Positions 41,201 to 50,433 of a DNA stretch of 64,000 bases are shown here, piece after piece. The position numbers were made by a program, and so were the translations under genes. The DNA is taken from the NCBI RefSeq assembly GCF_005155025.1, contig NZ_CP039731.1:3782001-3846000 (forward strand), written 5' to 3'. The first letter of the stretch is position 1. The number at the start of each line of letters is the position of its first letter. Under the pieces are notes generated by a model. That model saw nothing but the letters and a program-made list of their open reading frames with translations. It was not told where the DNA came from and searched no databases. The DNA is from Aquitalea aquatilis (lineage in GTDB: Bacteria; Pseudomonadota; Gammaproteobacteria; Burkholderiales; Chromobacteriaceae).

Positions 41201-43481
41201 TAGCGGTGGTTCCAAGCGTGCCAATCGAGAATGCCGCGTAAAGCTGAACGATCTCTGGAATGGCCTCATTAGGAACGCTATCTCCGGTTCCCAAGAGCCA
41301 GAAAATCAACGTCTTCCATGCCGGGCCACGCGGTATGTTGATCGATGCGGGTATGAGCGCGGGGGCGACTCCCTCAGTCGCAAAGACCTTTGCGGCCGGA
41401 ATCACGTCGACGGCCATGACCGTTCGGATGAGCTCACGTAAAAGTGCTGCGCCATTGGCGAGAAGTTCGGGCGATGCGCGTTGGAGAAGTGCTTCCGCAG
41501 CTTCGGATCGAGCTAGGGCTAGCAACGCAGCCCGGCGCCAAGAACGATGAACGCCCGCTTGGCTCAGCCGATCAACGAGTGCGTGCCACCTCACGCCATC
41601 AGTCGTCCGCTCGATTGCCATGCGTGCAGCCAACTCAACTCCACGTGCAAACATTGCCGTTGCTGGTCGGTCTAGTTGCAGCCTATCGACGAGTTCGGGG
41701 TTGGCTTGCAGGGCGTTTGCAATCGCCCACTCGCGCAGTACGTCATGACGAAATGCGACCCGGTCAATGCCCAAATCCCGCAGAGTGCCGCTGGATACCA
41801 GCGCATCGATCGGTGCCGTAGCTTGGCCAGTAACGTCGAGGAAGTCAGCGCCAGATAAGGTCTGCACTGCTGCGCAGTGCAGCAGCCGAGCCCGATCACG
41901 CCACCCGGAGTCGCGGGCACCGTCCGCAGTGGTCCACCACTGCTCGGCCATATCGACTTCAGTCCGTGGCACGGGATCAGATACTGGCTGACTCGCCAGC
42001 CGTGCGAGACGAAACAGGTTCCTGGCGACCTGACGTGCGGGATGGCCGTCCGTTAGAAGGGGCGCGAGCGAAGGATCAGTCACCTTCAGCTGCTCAATCT
42101 CCTCCTTACTTAGCTCACCTATTGTGATCGGGTCGGTTTGGCCAAGGCGTGCCAGTACATCGCTTGGTAGCCAGCTGGGTTCATCAATCCCAAATTCGCA
42201 CCGAGCCGTCGCGACCACGGCCACTCCCGGAACAAAAGAGGCCTCCCCGACGACGTCGACGACCGTGAGCCTCTCCTCTGTGCTGAAAGAGTCGAGGTTG
42301 TCGACAAAAATCGTGGCACCACCATCATTCGCCAGTTCAACGAGCAATTCGTGAAGCGTTCCGTCGAAGCTGAGCTGCGCGCGCAACGCGGCCCATCCTC
42401 GCGGAACACATCGCCCTGGACTGAGAACAATGACTTGACCTTCGGCTTGCATGGCCTCGGCCATCTGCCGAAGGACGCCCGACTTGCCGACGCCTGCATC
42501 ACCACGGATCTCCACATAGCGTCCACGATCCAACGCTTCTCGCGTTGCGGAAACGCGCCCCTGCCGTGCAAGTACGACGTTACCAACGCGGTTACGAATG
42601 TCAGCAAGTGCCAAGCGGGATGACTCGGCTAGCGCGGCTCGGGTCGTAGCGTGCCGAAGTTCGCCTCGGAATCGATAGCCCAACTGCGCGAGAGATTGCA
42701 GCGCAGTCTCGTGGGTTCTGTCGCCGCCGCTTTTCGCAACGTCGATTGCTAGCTCAATGAGGCTAGTCCAGAAGCCCCCAGCGCGCGATCCATCGTCGGT
42801 ATGCAGTAGACGGACGGCACGCTCTAGCGCTAGGTCGTGCGATGCAGAGCCTGGGGCTGTGAAGTCGAATGTCAGAATCTGCAGCCGGCGCAGCAACAGC
42901 CAGACGGTTTCTTTGTCGTCTGGCAAGCCTTCGTCTCGCAGGTGGCTTCTGAACGTTTTGACGAAGGCGCGCATGTCGTCGTTTGCCACGCCCGCCAGAT
43001 CAATTTCGGCGGCGAACGTAGCCGCGTCGCCAATCTGCCGCGCGAGCGTGAGCACATCCTGATATGCGCCGTCGATCTTTCGCGACCCCTTCGTCGTTGC
43101 AATCGCTAGCTCGTACCGTTGAGTCAGAAAGTCAGTCCGTTTCGACGCTTCGACAATTTGGCTAACGACTTTACGAAAGACGGGATCAGCGGCAGAGAAT
43201 GTGATCGATCGCTTTACTTGAACCTCCAGTACTGCAGGCTTCCCGGTCAAGTTGTCATGGGCGTGGATGACCACGTCGTCAAGCGGGTGCCCCGCATTGG
43301 CCTGCTGTAGCGAGACTCGGTCAATCATGGTGCCGGGAAGGCCTCTAGCGGGCGCCCCTGCAAGCATTGCTAGCAAATATGAAGCGCCGACCTGAGCCTC
43401 AAAATGGGTGCCCGCTGGCCCGCTGGCCAACGTGCTGGTTCCCGAGCTACTGTCTGCCGGAGACCTTTCATGCTCACTCAT
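38298..43481 (-). CDS. STAND NTPase with Cap4-like nuclease domain (Avs-like)
   Basis: A 1727-residue protein. The N-terminus carries a predicted PD-(D/E)xK nuclease of the Cap4/DUF4297 sort: THFEAQVGASYLLAML, D68/D69 in PLDDVVIHA and E86-V-Q88-V-K90 in AVLEVQVKRS. An ATPase core follows, with Walker A GDAGVGKS (327-334), Walker B TIFVDNLD (D394/D397) and a sensor-like VVATAR (R427); a winged-helix-like region is likely next. The remaining ~1100 residues are helical with no clear motif, as in sensor halves of antiviral STAND proteins (Avs), whose usual length is 1500-2000. By analogy, binding of a phage protein would oligomerise it and unleash DNA cleavage. Third gene after a protease and an HNH gene; high GC. 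Confidence 0.82.
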   Translation of the reverse strand: MSEHERSPADSSSGTSTLASGPAGTHFEAQVGASYLLAMLAGAPARGLPGTMIDRVSLQQANAGHPLDDVVIHAHDNLTGKPAVLEVQVKRSITFSAADPVFRKVVSQIVEASKRTDFLTQRYELAIATTKGSRKIDGAYQDVLTLARQIGDAATFAAEIDLAGVANDDMRAFVKTFRSHLRDEGLPDDKETVWLLLRRLQILTFDFTAPGSASHDLALERAVRLLHTDDGSRAGGFWTSLIELAIDVAKSGGDRTHETALQSLAQLGYRFRGELRHATTRAALAESSRLALADIRNRVGNVVLARQGRVSATREALDRGRYVEIRGDAGVGKSGVLRQMAEAMQAEGQVIVLSPGRCVPRGWAALRAQLSFDGTLHELLVELANDGGATIFVDNLDSFSTEERLTVVDVVGEASFVPGVAVVATARCEFGIDEPSWLPSDVLARLGQTDPITIGELSKEEIEQLKVTDPSLAPLLTDGHPARQVARNLFRLARLASQPVSDPVPRTEVDMAEQWWTTADGARDSGWRDRARLLHCAAVQTLSGADFLDVTGQATAPIDALVSSGTLRDLGIDRVAFRHDVLREWAIANALQANPELVDRLQLDRPATAMFARGVELAARMAIERTTDGVRWHALVDRLSQAGVHRSWRRAALLALARSEAAEALLQRASPELLANGAALLRELIRTVMAVDVIPAAKVFATEGVAPALIPASINIPRGPAWKTLIFWLLGTGDSVPNEAIPEIVQLYAAFSIGTLGTTAITPFTTRQVYRWLRLMEPRDAMPTPSEGPVFWAHLDRDGVQSLKLDLRNSFIMFARATPELAAEYLTAVGKSEHNEDIVRSILKIRGTLAQAAPVELANLTAQALISSPRQRESRFGSEHEGAFTYLDHEFLPASPAQGPFLDLLTHSPKDGLALVHHLIAHAVAHESRGADPGTNGFDLPLPGGARTFPWTQTYFWSRNCNFYAVTSALMALEAWAHRRIEAGEGFEAVLTDVLGPQGSCAAYLLVAVDLIISHWPKSLDVAAAFLGCPELLCIDHTRQVHDRVEMPDFFGLGDLRSEPRGSVTAADLKRRPSRQASLDELIGYFTFLASPDQLATLRTLLATAAAHLGEPAASADLGDPEFMVRHALNLSDAANWQEVEVTRKDGSSVTVCKYLSPTEEQTHLQALRDAAAERESDFAMRSALTLAVDNPARLLPESRSEAVAWARRSATVTAHVESDDDGGVRRMQEEAVVAAAMIVMRDGDDVLRAEYGEWARSQLDKTLATFDDDPARQMRGGLLFNPTAIAYAGLIHALRYRSTQEDVRSLLEVAATGSHAAAHGFGTSAAVLADVDSRLPRAVLRCAFSASVVENRAWDASEEVDDARKARSHEQARAAVAAEMAWLSGEGPEPTWPTFPIEQARSRRRLRLPGTPVATPEPPVTPAPSTTVHVNHQAAALWLRQVHALSLDDTRPWFSEIVKAYMPWTVLANGAYLDDGDETGNPPSEWNDTFFAAAARCVVGLTTPEVTELIVQHIVALPDRNFYNVLVDFLRSIDSVYFEGDNIPTQVAVDIRSALADHMLTTRGWGHLSRSRDLSIEMHIAPAVAVLFFNNHMYGQGSKCYLFEKGVERVGPFLPVLGKLVSKGPSPFVALVLLNLLEVAPRAEQLDVLVEAGRAWIEAYPDFQELWIGYGVGRRWCLLLEAIRALSPISFSNIAPLRPAIDTLVASLIALGVPEATWLEEELGKL

Positions 43482-43630
43482 GCTTCTCCCTTTCGAAGCT
43501 GGCGCTATTTTTGCTCGATGCGAGCGTTACGGTATTTTCTAATTCTTTGGATGCCGTCTTTGTGAGCTATCGTTCATACGGGACTTGTCTGGCAGCGGTA
43601 TTTCCGGCACTTGGCGAATTCCTCTAAGCT

Positions 43631-44815
43631 CTAGCTGGAAGTGGCCAATAGCTGCGCATCGAATTGAGCAGCCGCGCCTCGAATGGCGTCTATTTGTTCT
43701 AACGCCGGGTGTTTCATAACTTCCAGTCGGTGAGCAATCAGTGCTGCCATTGTCAGCTCTACGCAATTTTCTAGGTAAGGGAATAAAAGTAGCGCATATC
43801 CTTCCTCGGGGTTTACATGCTGGCTGGCCATTGATCCCGGCCCAAGTTCAATGATGAAAGGAAGTTTTTCGTCAATGGATACGCACATGCTCCAGGAAGG
43901 GCCGGTTTTCATGACGATGATAGCTACTGCGCCGGGATAACCCGCCACTTTCGCAAAAGGCGTATCACCCGCGAAAAGGGTTGAGGTTCCGCGTATTGCA
44001 GATTTCGTTCCATCACTGGCCGGCCAGACACCTTTGCGTGCTTCGGCTGCTGTGGTATGGCTCAAACACTCTTCGCCAAAAAGCGAATACCCGATTCCCA
44101 ACGCAAGTTTGCACATGAATCGCTGATCGAACTTTGTGTTCACTGAGAGCTGCACGGGAATGTTGCCGGCATGAATTGCCGCTCGGATAACGTCTCGATC
44201 GGTTTCTTCGTCAGGAGTTGGTGAATCGAACCCCCAAATCTTTGGGTTAACTGCCGCACCGTTGGTATCTCGAAGTTCGGCGCAGAGAATCTTCCGAGCC
44301 TTTCGTTTATCTAAGGCGCGATGAAAACTACGCAGCCCAAGCGCGTGCTTCTCCGGGCTTTCCGATACGGGGAAGAAATATGCAACGGATGGCTTTTTCT
44401 TTGTGTCTATAGGGTTGCCACCCGTGTATGAATCCATTCTTTCGTCATGTGGGCGAATCCAAGTGACTGTCTCGCCGGAAGGGCCGATCCAATGTTCCGC
44501 AGCATGACCATCGGGAACATTGAGGTTTGGTATTTGCGCTCTACCCATGCAACGAAGTGGTAGGCCGGGATCATCCGATTTCGTGCAAAGCAAGCGCGCG
44601 GCTTCTGCCAGATAGTTCGTGATGAACCAAGACTTGGCATAGGAGGCATCAACCCACAAGCCTAAGTTGTTGTTGCACGTCTTGCAGACGTTGGGGAGCT
44701 GAAAGATTTTTGGCGCGTATTCGCCACCCATGAACTGGGGAATGGCGTGTTCCAGGCTGGATTCGCTTTGTTGTTTCTCTTTGCCGCAATAAAGACACGT
44801 GAACGCGCTGCTCAT
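43631..44815 (-). CDS. HNH-type nuclease-like protein of defence cassette
   Basis: A 394-residue protein whose first 50 residues form an HNH/zinc module: CLYCG (C7, C10), LEHAIPQF (E22, H23) and VCKTCNNNLG (C44, C47, N48-50), the pattern of HNH endonucleases with a structural zinc. The remaining ~340 residues are not recognised (MCKLALGIGYSLFGEECL; AGDTPFAKVAGYPGAVAI). It may be the DNA-cutting or the sensing component of the cassette. It lies 117 bp after the protease gene and 149 bp before the STAND gene, all in one direction. The catalytic HNH assignment rests on a short motif, so activity is uncertain. Confidence 0.75.
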   Translation of the reverse strand: MSSAFTCLYCGKEKQQSESSLEHAIPQFMGGEYAPKIFQLPNVCKTCNNNLGLWVDASYAKSWFITNYLAEAARLLCTKSDDPGLPLRCMGRAQIPNLNVPDGHAAEHWIGPSGETVTWIRPHDERMDSYTGGNPIDTKKKPSVAYFFPVSESPEKHALGLRSFHRALDKRKARKILCAELRDTNGAAVNPKIWGFDSPTPDEETDRDVIRAAIHAGNIPVQLSVNTKFDQRFMCKLALGIGYSLFGEECLSHTTAAEARKGVWPASDGTKSAIRGTSTLFAGDTPFAKVAGYPGAVAIIVMKTGPSWSMCVSIDEKLPFIIELGPGSMASQHVNPEEGYALLLFPYLENCVELTMAALIAHRLEVMKHPALEQIDAIRGAAAQFDAQLLATSS

Positions 44816-44932
44816 AATTTCTTTCCCCCGAAAAGTGTGTGTGCCGTCGAGGATTTTATCGACCCTTAACGAACTATCCAGTTTAGCTACCTGGATCTAC
44901 GAAGCTCAGTGCTGCGGAACATCACTGAGTGT

Positions 44933-46012
44933 CTACTTGGGCATGCTGTGCATGAAGTTATCTCCTCCTAGCCGGTGGCTACCCCAGCCAACGCAGTATC
45001 CAGGCGACAGTTGAGTTCTCAGGTGCTCGGCATCGTCCTGTGATTTGAATACGCCAGAAAGGTGCCAAGGGTCTGTACGGTAGACACCGAAGCCTAACCT
45101 GCAGCCTGGGTTATCAATATCCAATGTAGGAACCAACCTGGATGCATTCGGGATCATGGCTAAGGATGTGGCATAGCCTATGCCTGGCCCCTCGTCACTT
45201 GGCGGCAGCGAGGAGCTAACGATTCCGATGACCTCGCCTCTTTCATTGAAAACGGGGCCGCCGCTCATTCCCGGGCGCCAATCAGCTTCAACCTCAAAGC
45301 CCGGTGATGGGCGATTGCCCCGTCCATCGGGACAGAGATTGGTTACCCGTCCGTACACTCCAAACATGCCTTCTTTTAGATATCGCGCGATCTCATCCCC
45401 ATTCAAGGCCTCAAAACCTAGCTCGGGGTATCCCACAGCAAAGACGGCCTCACCAACCTCGGGGTAAGTTTGGAAGTTCACTGGCACGGTATGAAACGGC
45501 GGGGCGTCAGGCTGAAGAACGGCACTCATGCCTGCGATATCCGGACCGATCTGATACGGCGACGACCTGCCTCGTAACGCAGCCATCGGGTCCACGTTCT
45601 TCTCAGTTAGGATGGCATCCACTCGATCCATAGGGGCCCAGCACGAGCTAGGAATGGCAGCAGTCCCGAACACAACACCGTAGCCTAGCAATACGGCTGC
45701 ATGCGAGGATCGAGTGATATCGACCTCAATCAACGTATCTGGTGATACCTGATCCAAGTGATGCGTTCGAATACGATCCACCACATGGTCGGCAGTGAGC
45801 AGTCTGCCCCAGCCGTCAACATGGAACGCCGTCCCAACCCCTTCAGCGCTGCCATCGGGATTGCGCAGGAATACCGGTACGACCGCGCGACGTAGGCCAA
45901 AGGGATCATCAATCGGGAACGGAACACCGTCATTGGCAGTTTCCCCATAGGGTTTACGGGGCGAGTGAATCTCGAAAGTCTCGAAGGTATTGAGTGCGAA
46001 GCGGTTAGGCAT
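44933..46012 (-). CDS. Trypsin-like serine protease of defence cassette
   Basis: A 359-residue predicted cytoplasmic trypsin-fold protease (no signal peptide). The triad is visible: H76 in LLTADHVV, D132 in DRVDAILTE and S250 in GMSGGPVF, with GIVSSSLP after it as in the family. Trypsin-like proteases accompany STAND NTPases in type I AVAST systems, where a metallo-beta-lactamase fold protein is the third partner; here an HNH protein takes that place. It is the first gene in transcription order, just inside the IS1182-family element. By analogy the protease could be released or activated on infection. Confidence 0.82.
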   Translation of the reverse strand: MPNRFALNTFETFEIHSPRKPYGETANDGVPFPIDDPFGLRRAVVPVFLRNPDGSAEGVGTAFHVDGWGRLLTADHVVDRIRTHHLDQVSPDTLIEVDITRSSHAAVLLGYGVVFGTAAIPSSCWAPMDRVDAILTEKNVDPMAALRGRSSPYQIGPDIAGMSAVLQPDAPPFHTVPVNFQTYPEVGEAVFAVGYPELGFEALNGDEIARYLKEGMFGVYGRVTNLCPDGRGNRPSPGFEVEADWRPGMSGGPVFNERGEVIGIVSSSLPPSDEGPGIGYATSLAMIPNASRLVPTLDIDNPGCRLGFGVYRTDPWHLSGVFKSQDDAEHLRTQLSPGYCVGWGSHRLGGDNFMHSMPK

Positions 46013-46098
46013 AGATGATTCTCTCTATTAGGGCATCTACCCGCATTTGACTGCTAGTGGCCGATAGCAGTCATGCTAGCACAACAGCATTATGGCCG

Positions 46099-47731
46099 CT
46101 TTGGCCGGAGGCTGTGTGGAAACGCAGCATCCGGGCTCTGCCAAAATAGTTGGTACAGCGTCTTGCCGGGTTATCAAGTTCGTCCGCTGCGCAAACTAGG
46201 CTATTTAGATGGGCAAAAAGCCCCTTTCAGGCCGCTACTGCTGCCATTAATCCTGCAATTCCAATGATCTTCATAACTCGCTTCAAGTTGTACGCAAGCA
46301 CGTGCAAGCTCATCTCGGTGCTGACATGTTCTAGGGTGCGTGTCAGGAAGTGCGTCGCCCCCATCCAGTCTTTCAACGTCCCGAAGGGATGCTCCACAGT
46401 CTGCCGCCGTAGTTTCATCGCACCAGGCTGGATATCCAGTCGCCTCTGCATCGCTTCCAATGTGGCTTCATGCTCCCAACGACTGACTCGTCGATAATCA
46501 CTTGGCGTACACCTTTCTTTGATCGGGCAACGTGGGCAGTCTGAGCTCCAGTAACGATTGATTAGCAGGCCAGACTCAATCCGGGCAAATCGCCATTTCA
46601 AGCGACTGCCTGCGGGGCAGACGTATTCGCCAGCTACCGGATCAAACACGAAGTCCTCTTTGTCGAAGCGCCCTTCGGCCTTCGCACCAGAGGTCATCGG
46701 TTTTGATACCAGTGCAGTAATGCCGGCCTCTTCACATTTTTGAATTTCTTCGCCTTTAAAGTACCCACGATCTGCAATGACTTGCAGGTCCGTGGTATCC
46801 AGTGCCGACTGCGCTTGTATGGCCATCTTGGCCAACTGGCTGCGATCACTGCCGCTATTGGTCACTTCATGGGTAACGATGAGATGGTGTCGGGTATCGA
46901 CAGCGGTCTGCACGTTATATCCCACCAGCCCACGGCTCGTACTAGTCGCCATGGCGCGGGCATCAGGATCGGTCAAGGAAATCTGTGCCGATGGCTCTTG
47001 TTCTAACTGAGCCTGAATCTGCTTCAGTCTTTCCATGCTCTTTTTCAGCGTGGCCATCTTTTGCTGGATTCTGATGGCTCGCACTTCTGCTATCTCTGGC
47101 GGTTGGCGATCTGCGGTTTCCAATGCGATGAGATAACGCTCAATGCAGTGGTCGATTTCCTGCATCCGCTTCTCCAGTTTGCCTCGCGTGAAGTTACGGT
47201 CATGGGCATTTACCGCTTTGAACTTGCTGCCATCAATGGCGACGACTGCGTGCGTGAACAGATTCAGCTCCCGGCACAGCACAACGAACTGCCGGCAGAC
47301 ATTGCGTATACCGCTGCCATTGTCTCGTCGAAAGTCGGCAATCGTTTTAAAGTCGGGAGCAAGTCGTCCCAGCAGCCACATCAACTCGATGTTGCGCTGG
47401 GATTCACGCTCAAGACGCCGACTGGATGGGATGCGGTTGAGGTAACCGTAGATGTACAGCTTGAGCAGGATCGCAGGATGGTAAGACGGTCGCCCGGTGG
47501 TCTTGGGTTCGATGCCGGCAAACCCAAGTGCGCGCAGGTCGAGTTGTTCGACAAATGCATCGACAATGCGTACCGGGTTGTCTTCGCCAACATAATCATC
47601 GAGCAGCGCTGGCAGCAGTGCAGTCTGCGACCTGCAATCCCCTTGGATAAACCGTGTCATAGCGCACCCCTCGGCATGGAGCTGCAGACATCATAATCCC
47701 ATGGACGTTTTCACACAGCCTCCGGCCAAAG
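46099..47731 (-). mobile_element. IS1182-family insertion sequence
   Basis: About 1.63 kb with one transposase gene and 26-base terminal inverted repeats differing at one base: left CTTTGGCCGGAGGCTGTGTG then GAAACG, right end the complement with AAAACG. The element looks intact. Flanking bases do not show an obvious target duplication. It separates the defence-like cassette from truncated metabolic genes. Confidence 0.88.
46227..47660 (-). CDS. IS1182-family transposase
   Basis: A 477-residue DDE transposase. The N-terminal part (DCRSQTALLPALLDDYV, GRPSYHPAILLKLYIYGYLN, RRLERESQRNIELMWLLG) is typical of the family. Catalytic acids are likely in VVAIDGSKFKAVNA, LQVIADRGYFKGEEI and RRQTVEHPFGTLKDWM, with a zinc-like Cys group in the CPAG / CPRCPIKERC insert. 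The gene is uninterrupted with a normal length, so it may be active. Confidence 0.92.
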   Translation of the reverse strand: MTRFIQGDCRSQTALLPALLDDYVGEDNPVRIVDAFVEQLDLRALGFAGIEPKTTGRPSYHPAILLKLYIYGYLNRIPSSRRLERESQRNIELMWLLGRLAPDFKTIADFRRDNGSGIRNVCRQFVVLCRELNLFTHAVVAIDGSKFKAVNAHDRNFTRGKLEKRMQEIDHCIERYLIALETADRQPPEIAEVRAIRIQQKMATLKKSMERLKQIQAQLEQEPSAQISLTDPDARAMATSTSRGLVGYNVQTAVDTRHHLIVTHEVTNSGSDRSQLAKMAIQAQSALDTTDLQVIADRGYFKGEEIQKCEEAGITALVSKPMTSGAKAEGRFDKEDFVFDPVAGEYVCPAGSRLKWRFARIESGLLINRYWSSDCPRCPIKERCTPSDYRRVSRWEHEATLEAMQRRLDIQPGAMKLRRQTVEHPFGTLKDWMGATHFLTRTLEHVSTEMSLHVLAYNLKRVMKIIGIAGLMAAVAA

Positions 47732-47873
47732 GAGTCATAGAAAAGGTTAATACCTTACGTCTTCTGCCTGCTAAAAGCAGCCAGTATGGTGTGCCACCAA
47801 TAGGTGGATGTCTTTCGGTGATCTTCCGCATCCACTCTCTGGTGAAGATGGCGCTACGGCAATGACCAGAATT

Positions 47874-48651
47874 TTATTCATCCGCCCACGGTGTCGCCCG
47901 ACCGGCACGAGCCTTGCCGCCTAGCACTTCAATCAGATAATCGACGAAGGACGCGATGCGAGACGACACTGCAGTATTGCGGTAGTAAACGGCTTGGATC
48001 GGTTGGCGCACGTCCTGGGTGTGGTCCGCGAGTATCTGGACAAGATGGCCAGATTCACGGTCCTGTGCAGTCATGAAGTCTGACAAGCAAACAATGCCCG
48101 CGCCATTGAGCGCCAGCTGCCGGAGCGTTTCTCCGCTTGATGTCCGTACCGATGGCTGGATCTGGTACAGCCCGCCATCTGTATTGAGGATAGGCCATGC
48201 ATTCAGTGACTCGGGCTGATTGAAGCCAAGCAGCGCGTGCCTGTCGAGGTCCTCTACCGTACGAGGCAGCCCATGGGCCTCAAGGTAGGCGGGGCTCGCC
48301 AGCATGCGAACCCGGCTATGGCCGATTGGCCGGCTATGCAACGTTGAGTCCTTCAGATGTCCGATCCGGATTGCGACATCAGTGCGCCTCTCGAGCAGAT
48401 CGATAATGCCTTCATTGCTGTTCAACTCCAGCTCCACCTGTGGAAACCGTTCAAGATAGCCGCGAACCAGCGGTACGACCACGTGCAGCATGAACGGGGT
48501 GGCGGCATCGACCCGCAGGCGGCCCGATGGCATTTCGCGGCGGGCGAGCATCTGCTCTTCCGCGTTTTCGACCGAGTTGATGATCGCCCGCGCATTCTGC
48601 AGGAAAGCCCGTCCTTCCTCTGTCAACTCCAATCGACGCGTGGACCGTTGG
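47874..48651 (-). pseudogene. LysR-family regulator lacking its DNA-binding domain
   Basis: The effector-binding half of a LysR regulator is intact from QRSTRRLELTEEGRAFLQNA through RVDAATPFMLHVVVPLVRGY and DVAIRIGHL to the stop, but the N-terminal ~55-60 residues with the helix-turn-helix are missing. Upstream of the junction the minus strand is only the antisense of an oxidoreductase gene. The fragment cannot bind DNA as a normal LysR protein. It was probably the regulator of the neighbouring oxidoreductase before a deletion removed the 5' parts of both. Confidence 0.8.
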
Positions 48652-49317
48652 GGCTGCAGTATCCAGAACCGGACACGCCTGCTGCTGGATATCGTGCAGG
48701 AAGTACGCCAGGCGACAGGCAACCGCTTTGCTGTTTCGGTAAAACTCAACTCTGCCGATTTCCAGCGCGGTGGCTTTAGCACCGATGACGCCAAACAGGT
48801 GGTGGCCATGCTGAACCCACTGGGCGTGGACCTGATCGAGTTGTCCGGGGGCAGCTATGAAGCACCGGCCATGCACGGCCAGACCCGTGATGGCCGTACC
48901 CTGACGCGCGAATCCTACTTCCTGGAGTTCGCTCGCGGTATTGCTGCGGTTGCCGACATGCCCATCATGGTGACTGGTGGCATCCGCCGTTATCCAATCG
49001 TCGAGCAGGTATTGCAAAGCGGCATTGCCGTGGCCGGCATGGCTACCGCCTTGGCGATTGATCCGTCCTTGCCTCACACCTGGCGTACCGACACCACAGC
49101 CACGGCCCGGCTGCGAGCCATTCCGTGGAAAAACAAAGTGCTAGCCTCTGTTGCCTATATGGCCATGGTGAAGTACCAGATGAGCCGTCTTGCACGGGGC
49201 AAACACACCCGGCCTGATGTGGCTCCGGCCATTGCACTGGCACAGCAGCAATGGGATACCACCTTCAAGAACTACCGTTACCGCCGCTGGATGCATACCC
49301 AGGCCGTTACTGCATGA
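48631..49317 (+). pseudogene. 3' part of an NADH:flavin oxidoreductase (OYE-like)
   Basis: The C-terminal ~225 residues of an old-yellow-enzyme family FMN oxidoreductase: DRWGCSIQNRTRLLLDIV, VKLNSADFQRGGF, PIMVTGGIRR (phosphate-binding region) and the C-terminal KYQMSRLARGK. The first ~170 residues with the start codon and most of the barrel are gone. It is head-to-head with the truncated LysR gene, the two overlapping by about 20 bases at the junction. Non-functional as it stands. Confidence 0.8.
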
Positions 49318-49336
49318 CCACATCAACAGGTGAAAT

Positions 49337-49408
49337 ATGACTACACCGCATGAAGCAAATACTCAGGCGGTATTACCCGATAAGCTCAGCACCTTGTTGA
49401 AGTCCTGA
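49337..49408 (+). other. Possible 23-residue reading frame after OYE remnant
   Basis: ATG with AGGTG before it, reading MTTPHEANTQAVLPDKLSTL then LKS and a stop. Too short to assign; perhaps the start of a gene lost to the same deletions. A GC hairpin (GGCGGG / CCCGCC) follows at 49412-49431. Confidence 0.25.
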
Positions 49409-49538
49409 ACTGGCGGGAAAAGCCCCCCGCCGGAGAGTGTCTTTGCTGTTGCCATGGGGAAATAACCAATTTTCGGCCGAAGCTGTCGTTCAAGCCCATT
49501 TTTGCAATGTCTGCTTACATCACAGACCGGATCAATCC

Positions 49539-50420
49539 CTACGAAGAGCCCAACCGTTCGCGCAGAAACTCAATGAACCGTTGCGTCTTGGCTGGAATGA
49601 GCCTGGTCTCGGTGATGGCATAGACCGGAAGCGGTGTGCCATACCAGTCGGGCAAGATGCGACGTAGCTTGCCAGATACAACATCGTCGGTGACGATAGC
49701 CTCCGGCATCAGGATAATCCCCATGTCCAGCGTGGCCAGGCGGCGGATCATGCCGACACTGTTGAGAGAGAAGCGTCCGCCCACGCTGACCGTTTGCATT
49801 TCACCCTCCCGTCCCAAGGTCCATGAACCCGCGCCGGACTTGAGCATGCTCAGGCACTCATGGTTCGACAAATCGGCGGGACTTTCAGGCTCTCCACTTT
49901 GCGCAAGATAAGCCGGTGATGCATATAACTGTGCACGTAGTGATGCCAGTGGGCGTGCGATAAGCTGGGAGTTTTCTGGTTCCCCCATGCGGATGGCTAC
50001 GTCAAACGGTTCACTGACCAGATCTGAACGCCGGGGGGTCAGGTCGAAATCAAACGTCAGCCCCGGATAACGTCGCGCAAATTCTGCAATCAGTGGTGCC
50101 AGGTAGGTGACCGAAAAGTCCACCGGCAGCGATGCCCGTAGTACCCCACTCGGTTGCGCCAGCATCTCACTCAGTTGCTCATGGGCAATCCTGGCCTCTT
50201 CTACAATGCGCCGACAGCGTTCGTAGTAAATCTGTCCCGCTTCTGTCAGCTCGACTTTCCGTGTTGTCCGGTGCAGCAGTCTTAAGCCAATCGCTTTTTC
50301 CAGTGCACTGATACGCCGGGATAGAGTCGAGTTGGGCACGCCGCTGGCTTCTGCAGCGCCTCGGAATCCCTTGGCCTTTACGACCTCGACAAACAAGGCC
50401 ATGTCATTGAGAAACTCCAT
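49539..50420 (-). CDS. LysR-family transcriptional regulator
   Basis: A 293-residue LysR regulator: helix-turn-helix at residues ~18-37 (AAEASGVPNSTLSRRISALE), TTRKVELTEAG linker and effector domain (GVLRASLPVDFSVTYLAPLI, FDVAIRMGEPENS). This matches the DsdC/AaeR-like group seen beside oxidoreductases. It is divergent from the SDR-OYE gene, and a 7-bp inverted repeat lies between them, so it most likely controls that operon and itself. Confidence 0.93.
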   Translation of the reverse strand: MEFLNDMALFVEVVKAKGFRGAAEASGVPNSTLSRRISALEKAIGLRLLHRTTRKVELTEAGQIYYERCRRIVEEARIAHEQLSEMLAQPSGVLRASLPVDFSVTYLAPLIAEFARRYPGLTFDFDLTPRRSDLVSEPFDVAIRMGEPENSQLIARPLASLRAQLYASPAYLAQSGEPESPADLSNHECLSMLKSGAGSWTLGREGEMQTVSVGGRFSLNSVGMIRRLATLDMGIILMPEAIVTDDVVSGKLRRILPDWYGTPLPVYAITETRLIPAKTQRFIEFLRERLGSS

Positions 50421-50433
50421 CCTATTGCCTCAT

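Noticed and set aside
46099-47731. IS1182 element and IS3 copy 2 as the two ends of a transposon carrying the defence cassette
   Set aside because: The elements belong to different families and are not paired ends; only their proximity is shared.
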